From: Cucumis sativus
Lineage: Eukaryota; Streptophyta; Magnoliopsida; Cucurbitales; Cucurbitaceae
Reading direction: 5' to 3'
Length of the DNA: 64,000 nt
Assembly (NCBI RefSeq): GCF_000004075.3
Contig: NC_026660.2
Span: forward strand, 1,302,001-1,366,000
This document shows positions 25,090 to 37,427 of the stretch, piece after piece. Under the pieces are notes generated by a model. It had not been told where the DNA came from. It saw nothing but the letters and a program-made list of their open reading frames with translations, and searched no databases. The stretch's first letter is position 1. Each line of letters begins with the position of its first letter. The position numbers and the translations under genes are program-made.

Positions 25090-27200
25090 TTCCTGAAAAA
25101 AATCTTCATGTGGGAATTTTTTTATCAATATTGGAGATCCAGTGAGAGCAATAATTATCAACGTGCCGAACCCCTTCCATGAAAGTTGAGTTATTTTTGT
25201 CAAAGACTACACATTCTTCTTTACAAAAATTTATTGTATATCCTTCATTATATAGTTCACTTATACTAATTAAATTAGCAACTAGACCTTTAACAAGTCT
25301 CACTTCTTGTAGATTTGGTAGATTAGGTTTAAGTATATTACATTTTCCCAAAATTTTACCTTTAACTCCATCTTTGAAAGTCCCATTGCATTCCTTTAAT
25401 TATGAGAAGTAGGCCTTATTTTCTATCATATGTATAGAATAACTATTATCAAAGTATCAGTCGTCTGCAGTTGATGTATGGATGGTGGTAAAGACTATCG
25501 TTGCATTTATTGGAAAACACTTTAATTCTCCATTCCATTTTTGGTTATTTAGACTTGTAATTAAAAGGATTGGATTTTTTAGGATTTTTCTGGGTTTGAG
25601 AGGAATGGTAGGGGCTTTTTCGAAGTAGTTTATAACAGAAGAGTCGAATATGTCCAAGTTTATCACAATAATGACATACCCATTTGTTGGATTTCTTCGG
25701 TTTATGATCCTTACTGTGTAAATTGTTTTTGATTGTATGGTATTTAAGTGATCTTGTTATATTCCTCGTCTCTGCTAGAACAAAGATAGTCTTTCGATTC
25801 TTTTTCAACTCTTCTTTTTGTTATCATACTCGATACCTTCTTTATTGGTAATGCCTTTTCCAGATTCAAGAATTACATTGAGATTTTTTAGTTCCTGAAT
25901 TTAGCATTTTAACTAATTTGGTAATGTGTTGTCATACTCAGATCTTGTATTCTTCAGTTCTTGCTGTAAAATGGTAATGATGATTAATAATCGATGTTTA
26001 TCTTCAAGTAATACTTGAATTTTATCCTTTTGCTATTTAAGAATAGATATATCTTCTTGTCATTGCCGGTACAGTTGGTTGTATGTCATGTCATTATCTA
26101 AAGTAATGACAGATGAGTTTTCTGGAGTTGACTCAAGTTCATCATTAATTGATACACTGCTAATAAAAGCTGGATTATTTTCTTCATCACTACTGTTGGA
26201 GTTTGATCCATCATTTGAAAGAGTTGCAGTAAGACTCCTTTTTTGTTTCTTTAGAAAGTTCGGACATTCTGCTAGATAATGTCCAAAAACCTTCATATTC
26301 TTTACATATGAAGGTTCTGTCTGAAGATTTATCAGTGTCTCTTCTTTTATTTGTAAAGTTGTTCTGGTCTTTATTGTTATTTCTAAAAAATGTTTGAATG
26401 TTTCTTTAATCATTTAACAACTTTAGAATACTATTTTGTAAGTATATTTATGGAACCTGTTAAGTTTTCCTGAAAACATTTATCTTTCTTGATAGGAGAT
26501 TCTTAGCTATTTATGGAGTGAAAGGTAACCCCTTTTTCCTTTTTGTCTTCTCTATCTGAATAAATAGACATCTCAAAAGTAGGTAAGGATCCAAACAATT
26601 CATCTACTTTCGATTAATTCAATGTCTTGAGCTTCTTTTATTGCAGTAACTTTTATATCAAAATGTCTGGGTAGAGTTATTAAAACTTTTCTAACAAATT
26701 TTGATTGTGGAATCTTTTCTCCTAGAGTAAAAGACTCATTAGCAGTGTTTAAGACTCTAACATTAAATTCAGCAATCGATTCTTCTTCCATCATTCTTGG
26801 AGATTCAAATTTTGAGCTTAGTATATGTCGTCATGAGGTTTTTTACTTCTGAGATTCCCTCGTAAGCAACCTCAAGAATCTTCAATGCTTCCTTTGCCAA
26901 AATACATGTGTTTATTAAACCCAATTTGATTAACTCCATTGTATATAGCATTTAGTGCACGAAATTTTGATCTTTAACATCTGTTCACTTTTATCTTAGC
27001 TTTGAGAGTATTTTTTCAACAACTGGGAGGTTTCCACCCCATAACCACAACCTTCAATGTTCTGCTATCAATGGATTTAAGAAATGCAGTCATGCGAGGC
27101 TTCCAATAAGCACACTTCATTCCATCTAGAAATGGTGGCCGAGTAGAAGATTCTCCTTCTTTAATGATATCCAATATGCAAAACCTTGCTCTGATACCGA
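25090..27200 (-). mobile_element. Ty1/copia retrotransposon relic, gag to GAG-pre-integrase only
   Basis: Reading on the minus strand from a primer-binding site at 27188-27198, the pieces are: a gag N-terminus (about 27020-27180, EGESSTRPPFLDG then YWKPRM); a gag core (26600-26794, EEESIAEFNVRVL and LPRHFDIKVTAI); a degenerate zinc-knuckle segment (about 26250-26330, FGHYLAECPNF, first cysteines lost); a good CX2CX4HX4C knuckle (about 25640-25680, CHYCDKLGHIRLFC); and a GAG-pre-integrase segment (25106-25351, VRLVKGLVANLISISEL). Stops and frame changes separate them. The integrase core, reverse transcriptase and RNase H are absent. This is a dead, 3'-truncated element. The LTR upstream of the primer site could not be delimited. 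Confidence 0.85.
27188..27198 (-). other. Primer-binding site of the copia relic
   Basis: On the minus strand GGTATCAGAGC, complementary to the 3' end of initiator tRNA-Met, lies just before the gag start. The first T of the usual TGGTATCAGAGC is changed to C. Confidence 0.75.
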
Positions 27201-27488
27201 AAAAATCATTATATACTAAAAAGGGAAAAGTCATCCAAGAGAAAATGTAAGAATAAGAAAATAAATATAAAGGAAGGGGAAAGGAAAGTTGATTTTTCTT
27301 TGAAAAAGCAAATGATTAAAATGACTAAATTTGTAAATGAAAGTTTATTAATTAAAAAGATAAAAGATGTATGATATTTTGTTGTACGGTGTGTCGGTTT
27401 ATGGTTAACGTGTTTATCATAATTATTTCTTTTCTTTCAAATCAATCTTATCCGGCTTCCATGTGTGAGAACATAACCCCTGGGCTTT

Positions 27489-27702
27489 GAGGGCCCAACA
27501 GGATTTTGGGCCCAATGTCATTTTCTTGGCCCAATAATACATCTTCAGATCACAAGTCCCAATCTTACTATTTCAAACTTCCTCTTCCATTGAACCTACA
27601 ACCATGCATCTTCATACCCCTTTTTCATCCACTCATTTCCCTTTTTCTAATCATCTTCCAAATAAATTAAGATCAAATGTTCATGAATTCTTATATGTGT
27701 AA
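27489..27702 (+). promoter_or_regulatory. Promoter-like cluster with a 32-codon orphan ORF
   Basis: Three GGCCCA/TGGGCC site II motifs lie at 27490-27536. A 32-codon frame starts with ATG at 27604 and ends at 27702. Its Ser/Pro/His/Phe-rich translation (MHLHTPFSSTHFPFSN...) resembles the start of an organelle transit peptide. No continuation exon was found before the LBD gene, so this may be the stub of a lost or truncated gene, or chance. Confidence 0.35.
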
Positions 27703-28636
27703 ACATAGTAACTATACCTAAATTATTAAATCATTTAGTAAGTGATGGAATCTAGAGTTTACTATATTTGTTCGTAATTCTTTAAATAAACGCTAAAAGT
27801 GTTATTTATTGCAGTTATCTTTCTTATATGTATACTTTGATAAAGTGTGATTTTGATTGTTTGATGAAATACTTTCACATTTTGTTTCCATACTTTTTAA
27901 AGATTTTTTAATTATTCTTTAAAGTTAAAATTAAATTTTAATGGGATCCATTGTATAGTCCCCATATTTATAAAAGCAAAAAAAAAAAAAAGTTCCTCAA
28001 AATAATAGATTATTTTTCATATTTATCAACTCTATATATTATGAAATTGTGAATAATAGAAAAATAGAATGAACTATTATTTATTTAATCAAATACCAAA
28101 TGAGCCTAAGATCACAACTTAAATTATATAAATGTCCCACTAACGAGAAATAAAATTAGATATCATTTAAAACAAACACATGGAGTACTAGAGAGTCATT
28201 AGAAGCAAACTTTCAATTCTTCTTTATTTCGAAGGAATCCTCAATTCTGTTTTTATCTCACCACAAAGCCTTGAAGATGCTCTAAAAGTAAGAAAAAACA
28301 GAAACTTAGTTTCATCAATTATATAGTTATAGGTACCTGAGTTTTCTATAAGATTAGTCGAGTGTATCAACACAAAGATACGAAAATTGAGTTGGGAATG
28401 AAAGAAACCTCAAATTCAGTTTCTACTTGTTTCTCACCATAAAGCCATGATGATTCTTTAGTAGTGATCAAAAGAAAGATTATAGTTAGTTGTATCAAAT
28501 TAGTGGAGTAATATACTTGAAAAAAACAAGAATTGAGTTGGGAATAAACAGATGATTGATTATACATAAACAGAAAAGAAAAATCTTTGAAGAAACCTTG
28601 ATGATAGAGGCAGAGAGAAAGAGAGATCACAAAGTT
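27703..28636. other. Intergenic and LBD 3' flank
   Basis: AT-rich, with the probable 3' untranslated region of the LBD gene near the right end. A pair of similar segments mentioning 'acaagaattgagttgggaat' and 'cgaaaattgagttgggaatg' lies near 28380 and 28528, an imperfect duplication of the LBD 3' flank. No gene seen. Confidence 0.4.
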
Positions 28637-29155
28637 TCAAGCTTTAAATGGATAAGGAAAATGGGTGAAATCACATAAATATCCATATTGGGTGATATCA
28701 TCAGAAGAACTCTGCTCAGCAGAGAAACTCAATCCACCATAAGACATATTAACAACACAATTTTCTACACAAGAAGAAGAAGAAGAAGAAGAGGAAGTGT
28801 TATTATTAGCGTAACGAGCGAGACGAGCTTTAGCAAGAGCAAGATCATGTTGAAGCTCCACCATTTTAGTCTGCAACAAAGCTATAGCACCAATGCAGCC
28901 GTAAACAGGATCTCTAAGCCTGGCCTCAGCTTCATAAGCCAAAGAATTAACAGTATCTTCTCTCTGTTCTTCAGGAACTTCAGTCAAAATCTTACTAACA
29001 TTACTTGCCCCAAAAACCTTATGAACTTTGGCAAATTTCTTTGGCTCATCAGACCTAAAATAAGGAGCAAAAATACAAGTGGGAATACATCTTCTTTTCA
29101 ACAATTTGCAAGCTGCACAAGAAGATGAAGAACGAGTTTCATGCCAACCTCTCAT
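28637..29155 (-). CDS. LOB-domain (LBD) transcription factor, class I, LBD21-like
   Basis: A single-exon frame of 172 residues. The LOB domain fills about residues 12-113. It has the zinc-finger-like block C13-X2-C16-X6-C23-X3-C27, the GAS block (FAKVHKVFGASNVSKIL, 41-57), the conserved RDPVYGCIGAI stretch and a leucine-zipper-like heptad (L94, L101, L105 region) that marks class I members. The tail is Ser-rich (eight Ser) and ends in an aromatic segment. LBD proteins are plant-specific nuclear regulators of lateral organ and vascular development. The MRG start and the LAYEAEARL segment resemble LBD21 most, but the orthologue call is from memory. A TATA-like ATATATAAAT lies about 70 bases upstream. 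No lesion is visible. Confidence 0.93.
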   Translation of the reverse strand: MRGWHETRSSSSCAACKLLKRRCIPTCIFAPYFRSDEPKKFAKVHKVFGASNVSKILTEVPEEQREDTVNSLAYEAEARLRDPVYGCIGAIALLQTKMVELQHDLALAKARLARYANNNTSSSSSSSSCVENCVVNMSYGGLSFSAEQSSSDDITQYGYLCDFTHFPYPFKA

Positions 29156-32006
29156 TCTTGCTCTTCATTCATTATGCCAAAATGAAACAATGTTGTCATA
29201 TTTTTCACAACAAAGGATATGTATTTATATATGGATTTGTTGGGATTAGAGTAATTAAGAGAGAAAAAAAAAAAAAGAGGGGTGGGGCCTAAATTTGGTT
29301 TAGAGTAAATGGAGAATAGAAAGTTTGAAAGAGACTATTCAAAGGAAAAAAAGAAGAAACACTTTTAATTGAAATTTTTCAGAAAGTGGGAATTAAAGAA
29401 CATGGGGTGACATTATTTGTGTTCCTAAGTTAGGATGAGACATCATATTTGATAAATAAAGTAAGATATTGATGATCTGTATGAAGAAAGTAAAAATAAA
29501 AACCAATTTTTATTTTATTTTATTTCTTTTAGTAGAAAGTTGGTTTTCAGCTTTGTGGTGTGAAATTGATAGTTTGGGAATCTGCAAAAAAAGAAAAGAA
29601 AAACTCTATGTTCTCTTTTGTACATCTATCATAAAAACCTCTCCTTTTTTCTATCTTTTATGAAGCTCAAAATTTCTCCTTCATCTCCCTTTAATCATTT
29701 TTATAAAAGGGAGAAGAACAAATTAGTTTCACGGGGCAAAGGAAATTCATTTTTAAAAAATATTAGAAGTATAAATTTAAAGAAATAAGGAGCTCCTAAA
29801 CACCATAAAATAAGTCAAGTCAATGTAATTGGTTTAAGCTTGAGTGTGCTAACTTCAATTAAGTTCATTTTTTGAATTCTCGTAATTGAGAGTAGAAGGA
29901 AGTGAGTTGTAGAAATTACTTTGATAGAGTGTTTTCGTGCTTAGTAGTGGTAGTAGTGAGAGGTGGGTTTTAACAAGATAATTTCCAAACGACTTTCATT
30001 CTATGTGTTAGAGATTGGTACAAAATATTTGTAGGGAAAAGAAAGTGAAGTATGATGAAAAGATGAAAGGATGAAAAGAGTCACATCAAAGAAAATATTG
30101 GGGTGGGGAAAGAGACAAGGATGATAATGGAATTCCCAGAACCCACTTGTCAAAAAAATGGTCGTCGTTTTCTTCAAACAAGATAGAGAGAAATGGATTG
30201 TTGGAAGAATTGAGAAAAAACCAAAAGAAAGAGAGAGTGAAGTAAAGATAGTGCATAGCAGGTTTAGGCAATAACCAAAACACAAAGAAATTATATGAAT
30301 CATCTTGATTGGTCAGTTTTTGTGAATTGGGCCGGCCCAGTATAATTATTCAACATCAATAATAATAAATAATAATAATCTTTCTGTTTGATTAAGTTTT
30401 GATATTTTGATGTTTGTTTGTTTTACTGTAACACTTCTTTATGGTGCTTTCTTCTCTTCCACTAATTTGTCATTCGATCATTAAAGTAGGGTCCCTTTGT
30501 TTGGATTTCATTTGTACTACTCAACATTTTAGTAGGACCCTAAATAATTAAGAGAGAGAAAGAGACAGTGAAATTGGGCTTTTCTATGGGCTTTAATTGG
30601 GCCTTTTCTATTGGAGCCCATTTGAGAAAAAGTCAGCAAACTTGCATATAGGTCCATACAGAAACTTCCACAGGTGTGATGAGCAATGACTTTTTCATTT
30701 TTGTCCAATAAATATGACTTCGGAATTTGTACCCTTTTGGATGAACCAAAAGCTAAAGAGTTTACTTGACAAATCACACTCGTTTTTTTTCCATTTTAAT
30801 AGGACAGTCTGCAAATAGTATTCAAAGTATTACTAAACATAGTCCATCCAAGGCAAGAAGATGTTACATATATAGAAAAATTTAGATCCAACAATGACCA
30901 TATTTGGAGAGTAAGCATCAGTTAACTTTGTGCTAGTAGTCGTGATAATACAAAGGATGCAAGCATTATTCAGAATGATGGGACGTAAAGTGTTTGTAGG
31001 TTGCTTTTTAAGTCTACCGTCAAATCCCAGGGCTCAACTCTAGACAAGGGATAGAAACTATCTATGAGTGAGTCTATCGATCATAGATTATATTGTTCGT
31101 AGAAGTCTAATAGTTATAGATTATATCACTAGTAAGAGTCTATCAACACTGCAAATAATCTATTATGAAGCAACTACCCTTATTTAATTGTGTTATAAAA
31201 CATTACCAAGAAAAAGACGAGTTTACCTAAGTGGTTGACCTTGACAGAAATGAAAGGTAGGATGAGTAATGTGTCTAAGAAAAAGTAAGCAACGACCATC
31301 AAAACAAACATTGGATATGGGGAAATGGAAGGAAATGTGAAACAACACACCTTTGATGGCCTTTCAGAATATGCAAGAAGAAAGTGGAAGGCTGATTTGA
31401 ATTGTTAATTACACTCACGATTTGGATCTTCTGATATTGAATTAAAAACACATCTCAAATTCCAAAATTAAACTATAAAAGAATTATGAGTGAGACTGAC
31501 CCATTTTTCCTTTTTTTCTTTTTTTTTTTTTTAATTTTTGTTCTTAGAAAGTGACCATTGTTTGGAGATCTTATGAGATAACTTTACAATACTCCCTATT
31601 AAGAAACTTCCAAAAAATAAAAAGAGTTGAAAATTTGCAAGAGACTTGAGAGAAGACTGCCCACAAAGTTTGACAAAGTAAATTTGGTGCAAACAATGCA
31701 TAGTTTTGAGAATATAAAATTGGTTGAGGATCTGACTATTTTGAAGAGACAGGAAATTTCTCCAAGTGGCAGCTACTCATAACTTCTCTTATTGTCTATA
31801 CAGTCAACCAAACAAATAGAAACTGCCAAAAACAAAGAAACCTTCCAATTAACATAATGTTTTTTTTCTCTCCCTCTCTTTCCTAATAAAATTTAATAAT
31901 TTTCAAGTTTTTGAAGGAGTTTTGAAATTTTCTTCCTAGTAATCGATGTCTGACTTAATGTAATGTTGATAAAAACTATGAACAAAGTCTATTCATTTAG
32001 TGAAAA
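29156..32006. other. Intergenic between LBD and U-box genes
   Basis: No coding gene supported. It carries the LBD promoter, a perfect GGGCCGGCCC palindrome with flanking TTGGGCC/GGCCCA at about 30328-30340, further TGGGCY motifs at 30574-30630, and, near 31070-31170, divergent 'agtctatcga/atagattatat' phrases that resemble the repeat seen near 36000. The last 150 bases are the U-box gene leader. Confidence 0.45.
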
Positions 32007-34073
32007 ATGGCCATGGATGTTGCTCTTTCCTCAATGATGGCAGCTTCTTCAAGCCTTTTCCCTTCTGGGTCTCTGCTAGAATCACTAATTCTCTTATCCA
32101 ATGAAGTTGCTTTTGAAGAGAAGGCTCCTTTTGTACATGCTAAAACCATCTCAACCATGAGAAGAAGAATCAAGCTTCTTGCTTTCTTATTTGAAGAAGT
32201 TCAAGAATCAAATTCTCCACTTCCTCCATCTTCAATTCTTTGCCTCACTGAAGTCTTTTCTGTAATCAGAAGAGTTAAGATTTTGACTCAAAGCTGTGAG
32301 GAAGGAAGTTGTTTGTGGAGTTTACTACAGACCGAGTCAATTTCAAATCAGTTTTATCAGTTTGTGAAGGAGATTGGGAGAGTGCTTGATATTTTACCTC
32401 TCAGTTTGCTTAAGTTAACAGATGATACAAGAGAACAAGTGGAGCTTCTTCATAGTCAAGCTAAACGATTTGAGTTTTCGGTTAATGCTCGAGAGGTTCA
32501 AAGAAGAGATGAGCTTCTTCAACTAATGAGCAACAAGGAGAGAAACTACAAGACTAAAGGTTTGGGAGAAGTGGGGAAAATCAAAGAGATTTTCAGCAGT
32601 GTTGGGTTGAGAAACATGATGGATTGTGATGAAGAAATAACAAAACTTGAGGCTGAAGGTCTTAAACAAGCAGGAACAGGTGGAATCATTGTGGTTTCTA
32701 ATATAAACAATCTCATTTCTCTTGTTAAGCATGCCAAAACAGTGATCTTTAGTAAGAAAGAAAATGAAAATGATGGGGGAAAATACAACTTAAAGTTTCT
32801 ACACTCAAACAAACATTTAGATCATTCATCTTCTTCTAATTCATTGGTTCAAATTCCAGACGATTTTCGTTGCCCCATTTCACTGGATTTCATGAGAGAC
32901 CCTGTAATTATATCATCCGGGCATACTTACGATCGTTATTCGATAGCCCAATGGATTGACTCAGGGCATCATGTTTGTCCCAAGAGTAATCAGAGGCTAA
33001 TTCATATGGCCCTCATACCAAATTATGCACTGAGAAGTTTGATGCAACAGTGGTGTCAAGAGAACAACATTAATATGAATGAACCTACAAAACCATATTC
33101 TTCCTTCGAGTTGGAGAGAAGCAACAGCAAAAGATACCTTTCCGAGGAACCGGTCGATCACATTTCCGCATCCAAAGCAGCCTCCGACGCTATTAAAATG
33201 ACAGCCGAGTTTCTTGTGGGAAAACTTGCAACCGGGTCGCCAGATATTCAAAGACAAGCTGCATATGAACTCCGGTTACTAGCGAAAACAGGAATGGATA
33301 ACCGAAGAATGATTGCCGAAGCAGGAGCAATACCGTTTCTAGTAACATTATTGAAATCCGGCGATCCAAGGATTGAAGAAAACGCAGTGACAGCATTGTT
33401 CAACCTAGCAATCTTCAACAACAACAAGATCCTCATAGTAGCAGCAGGGGCAATAGACAACATAACACACATCTTAGAATCAGGTAAAACAATGGAAGCA
33501 AGAGAAAATGCTGCAGCAACAATATATAGCTTAACAATGGTGGACGAGTTCAAAATAACAATAGGGGCGAGTCCAAAAGCCATACCAGCATTGGTGAGGC
33601 TACTTAAAGAAGGCAATTCAGCCGGGAAACGAGACGCTGCCACAGCGCTTTGCAATCTAGCACTTTACAATGCCAATAAAGCTTGTATAGTAGTATCTGG
33701 GGCAGTGCCATTGCTGATTGAATTGCTGACAGACGACAAAGCAGGCATAACAGACGATGCGTTGCAGGCGCTCTCCTTGGTTTTAGGTTGCTCAGAAGGG
33801 CTGCAAGAGATAAGAAAGAGTAGAGTTTTAGTGTCATTGCTTATTGATCTTTTAAGATTTGGATCTCCAAAAGGGAAAGACAGTTCGCTTACATTGTTAC
33901 TGGGGTTGTGTAAGGATGGAGGAGAAGAAGTAGCAAGGCGTTTGTTGATAAATCCAAGAAGTATTCCTTCACTTCAAAGCTTGGCAGCTGATGGATCATT
34001 GAAAGCTAGAAGAAAAGCTGATGCATTACTTAGATTGCTTAATAGATGCTGCTCTCAATCACAGCCATGTTGA
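32007..34073 (+). CDS. Plant U-box E3 ubiquitin ligase with ARM repeats (PUB15-19 type)
   Basis: A single-exon frame of 688 residues. Residues about 20-240 form the helical U-box N-terminal domain. The U-box is at about 284-357 (IPDDFRCPISLDFMRDPVII, then TYDRYSIAQWI and CPKSNQRL), with the conserved Ile/Pro positions for binding the E2 enzyme. From about 400 to 675 there are tandem armadillo repeats (motifs such as IPFLVTLLKSGD, AVTALFNLAIFNNNK, ATALCNLALYNANK). The protein should transfer ubiquitin from E2 to substrates held by the ARM region, in cytosol or nucleus. Intronless genes of this length and layout match the PUB15/16/17/18/19 group, whose members act in defence or in drought and ABA responses; which one this is cannot be settled here. 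A decayed partial copy lies 3.4 kb downstream. Confidence 0.95.
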   Translation: MAMDVALSSMMAASSSLFPSGSLLESLILLSNEVAFEEKAPFVHAKTISTMRRRIKLLAFLFEEVQESNSPLPPSSILCLTEVFSVIRRVKILTQSCEEGSCLWSLLQTESISNQFYQFVKEIGRVLDILPLSLLKLTDDTREQVELLHSQAKRFEFSVNAREVQRRDELLQLMSNKERNYKTKGLGEVGKIKEIFSSVGLRNMMDCDEEITKLEAEGLKQAGTGGIIVVSNINNLISLVKHAKTVIFSKKENENDGGKYNLKFLHSNKHLDHSSSSNSLVQIPDDFRCPISLDFMRDPVIISSGHTYDRYSIAQWIDSGHHVCPKSNQRLIHMALIPNYALRSLMQQWCQENNINMNEPTKPYSSFELERSNSKRYLSEEPVDHISASKAASDAIKMTAEFLVGKLATGSPDIQRQAAYELRLLAKTGMDNRRMIAEAGAIPFLVTLLKSGDPRIEENAVTALFNLAIFNNNKILIVAAGAIDNITHILESGKTMEARENAAATIYSLTMVDEFKITIGASPKAIPALVRLLKEGNSAGKRDAATALCNLALYNANKACIVVSGAVPLLIELLTDDKAGITDDALQALSLVLGCSEGLQEIRKSRVLVSLLIDLLRFGSPKGKDSSLTLLLGLCKDGGEEVARRLLINPRSIPSLQSLAADGSLKARRKADALLRLLNRCCSQSQPC

Positions 34074-37000
34074 AATAGCAGAAATGTGTAGAGATAATCA
34101 ATCTTACAAAAGTATATATTTGTGCAAACTCTAAAGATAAATTTACAGGTTTTTGGGTTTGTTGATTGAAAGAGTGACCTCAACAGTGCTTATTCTTCTT
34201 CTTTCTTCCCTTTTCTCTCTTGGGATTTTCTTCGGAATACAAAATTACCTTGAGAAAATCTTGGGAAAATTTTGTTAGTCCTATTTTTGACTCATGTTTC
34301 TGCCCACCATCTTCAACCTCAGGGGTCTAATTGAAGTTGAAACACTAAAACCCTCCGGTGTGAATATTTTGCTTTAGTAAGTTAAGATCCTACATACTAT
34401 TTTTATCTCTAAATTTTTTTCAAACATGAGGCGAAATACAAATTTTGCTTTTCTTAAAACTCTTTATGAGATTTTCGAAAAAACAGTGTCCATTTGAATG
34501 TTAAGACTTCAATTAGTTTTTAGTGCAAAACTAATTGAAGAATAATGTTGTTTTATCATAGAGACGACGACATTTATAAAGATGTTTGCACAAAAGAGCA
34601 GAGTCGTGAAACATCTTAAAAAAAAGCGAGATATGCGACTAAGCATTCTTTCTTAACTACTTTCTATTTTGCCGTAATCGTGTTGGCGAGCAACGTTTTA
34701 ATCAAGGGAACTAATCATTAGGCGAATTGATTGGTACGTGACAAGATCTTGTGAGTTGAACCTTAGGTGTTCTAATTATTACACAAGGTGAGACATCAAG
34801 TGTCCATATAAAGCGAAATACAAATTTCACCATGCAAAATTCAAGGCGAAGAAGCACACGTGTTGTTTAGGTAAGTCAGTCTAGAAGTTAAGGCTTCTCA
34901 ACACATTACACCTACAAGTTGATTTGCAATAATAAAAGGTTAAGTTAATTAACGTTATTCATAATTTTATTTTCATATTTTTCCATAAATTTTTGTACTA
35001 ATCAAAGTTCATCAATTTATTATATTTAATATACTACCTTTCATACATCATTACTATTGTTTCAAACATAACCTATTATTTATTACATATAATATGAATA
35101 TTTGAAATAAAATACATAAACCAATTTGACAAATTGATAACATATCCTTTCATTCATAAAATTTATAATAAATTTTTTCATTTATACTATTCATAAACCA
35201 ATTTAACATATCTTCTCATTCAACCACTTTTTCATGCAATTCCATAGATCTTCAATGTTTTTATCAAAGTTTATACGTCGCAAACATATTCAGTTTTTCT
35301 CAACATTACATATGCCAGAGAACAACTAATGTTTTAATGACATATATTACATATACTTACCACAATTTTTTCTCATCCATGTTCCTATAAACATAAACAT
35401 TTTTCATATCTAAAATATACACCATATTATTCAATATGTACTATAATTACGTGGAATATATGAAAAATAATGCAATACAAAAGAAGGAATGGACCAAGAG
35501 AGAGATCGAGAATGAAGAATCTTTTAACAGAATCACCAAAAAAAAAATAATTAAAGAATAATTTTGATTATAATATTATCATAATTTAATTAATTACTTA
35601 CCATATTTACATATAATATCTAATAGATGCAAATCTTAATCTGGGTTTACTTTCCTTTTTTTCTTTTTCTATTTTTTCAGTGCATTAATAATAATAAAGA
35701 TAGATAAATTGGTTATTTAGAACTTATGTTTGTGTAAAATATTAGTTAATTTAAAATATTCCTCAAAATTTTAGAAAATTTGGACATATTTCAGCTTTGT
35801 TAGTTATAACTCATTTCTTTTATATTTTTATTTCCTACATTGAGTTTAGGATGATACAACCACTTATTTTGAAGTGGGGTCATTTCTATTTACTTTTTAA
35901 ACGGTAAACGAAAAGTTAACTAATGATAATAGATATAAATTTTAGGAATCATAATTAAGTATATGACAACATTTTAAAAATAACTAATAGACTATATTAA
36001 AAGCATTGGTCTATCAAGTCTAATGGTCTACCACCGACTGATAGAAGTCTCGTAGATTTTGTTATATTTACTATCAAAATATGGAAGTGAGAATGTTTGT
36101 ATGGAAGTGAGAATGTTTGTATGTTGTTAATTCTCTCAATTGAGATAACAGAAAAAGGTTATAAAGGTGCTGGGTTGATCTTCTGTATGGGCTGGGCTGG
36201 TCTCCATGGATCACCAATAACATGTGTGGGATGGGCTTGTCTTATGTGATAACTTAATATTCCCTCAAACCATTGGTTGGAAGTTTTAGAAAATCTTGGG
36301 TAGGAATAGCTTTTATAAAAATATAAGATATTTGTACGAAGGTAGGGATATAATATTAATCTTCTTAGCTAGGACAAATCACGAAAATAGATATCAATTT
36401 CTATATGTTTCGTTCGGAATATGAAATTTGCACCGGTGAAAAACAGATAAAGTAAATAATTAACATAGAACAGTAAGAAGCTAAATTTTCCAATAAACTT
36501 GAACATTTCTCGATTCATTATGACTTTTGGGTGTCAAATAATTTTTAAAGTTCCAAATATTTCAACCGTTCAAATTCATTCGAAAACTGTTCTATATTTC
36601 AACTAATCAATGCCAATAATTTGCTTATAAAAAATACTCAAATTATCTACAAAAGGTAAACGAAGGCTAAAACAAAACATATTCCATATCTCATTGGATA
36701 GACTTGGTCTTCATAGCCCTAATTCATAGCCCTAATATATGTGGGACGACCCCAGTATATGTGGGTTGAGCTAGTCTTCATGCGATAACTTGACAGAAAT
36801 TGCCTAGAGTGAACTGATATGAACCATGTGTCATTTCCTTGATGATCTTGGAAGGTACACCCAAAGCACATTGGTGTACATCATTTTGTAATACAGAAAA
36901 TTGATTTAGGTTAAATGTATGAATCTTTCTAAAACGTACTTATCAGAGCTAATATGCAGCTTTTAAAAGTAACATATACTATATAGGTAGAATAGGGGCC

Positions 37001-37427
37001 AAAAATAGTCACAATATTGCATTTTAGACGAGGCAAGAACTGGAAGTAAATAATTGTTCCTTTGAATAAATCAAATATTCTCTACTTACAATGAATCCAT
37101 ATTTCAAATATATATAGAATAAAAATGTCCCAATATTATCTTTTTATTTTCTTTAAAAAAGTCCAGACAATAAATTGGTGTACATAAATACAAACTCATA
37201 TAGTTTTCCTCTCTATATTTTTTTGCAATTATTTAACATTTCATATTTAATCACAGGATTAGAGCAACAAACAGGTTCTTTTTATTTGTATAGATTTATT
37301 TTTTAGCCCAACCTTTTCTTTCATATCACTTCATCGAACCTAAGATAGCCTTACACTCAATGATTTTAAGCCTGTGGGGACATTGGGGGATTTGCACCTG
37401 AGAAAATTTGTAAGCTTGGAGAACTTG
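34074..37427. other. Intergenic between U-box gene and its pseudogene copy
   Basis: AT-rich and gene-free. Two 'aagcgaaatacaaattt'-like phrases (34428-34446, 34816-34835) and two GGGCTGG/GTCTTCATG-type segments (about 36176-36260 and 36700-36790) are imperfect repeats. A phrase 'gactgatagaagtctcgtag' with TTTGTTATATTTACTAT near 36046-36076 resembles other dispersed repeats in the window. Confidence 0.45.
36081..36120 (+). repeat. Perfect 20-bp tandem duplication
   Basis: The unit ATGGAAGTGAGAATGTTTGT occurs at 36081-36100 and 36101-36120 without mismatch. Confidence 0.95.

Noticed and set aside
28688..29128. 146-codon plus-strand frame opposite the LBD gene
   Set aside because: A mirror of the LOB-domain coding strand; its translation has no domain.
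32523..33837. Several minus-strand frames opposite the U-box gene, the longest 135 codons
   Set aside because: Antisense shadows of the U-box/ARM coding sequence.
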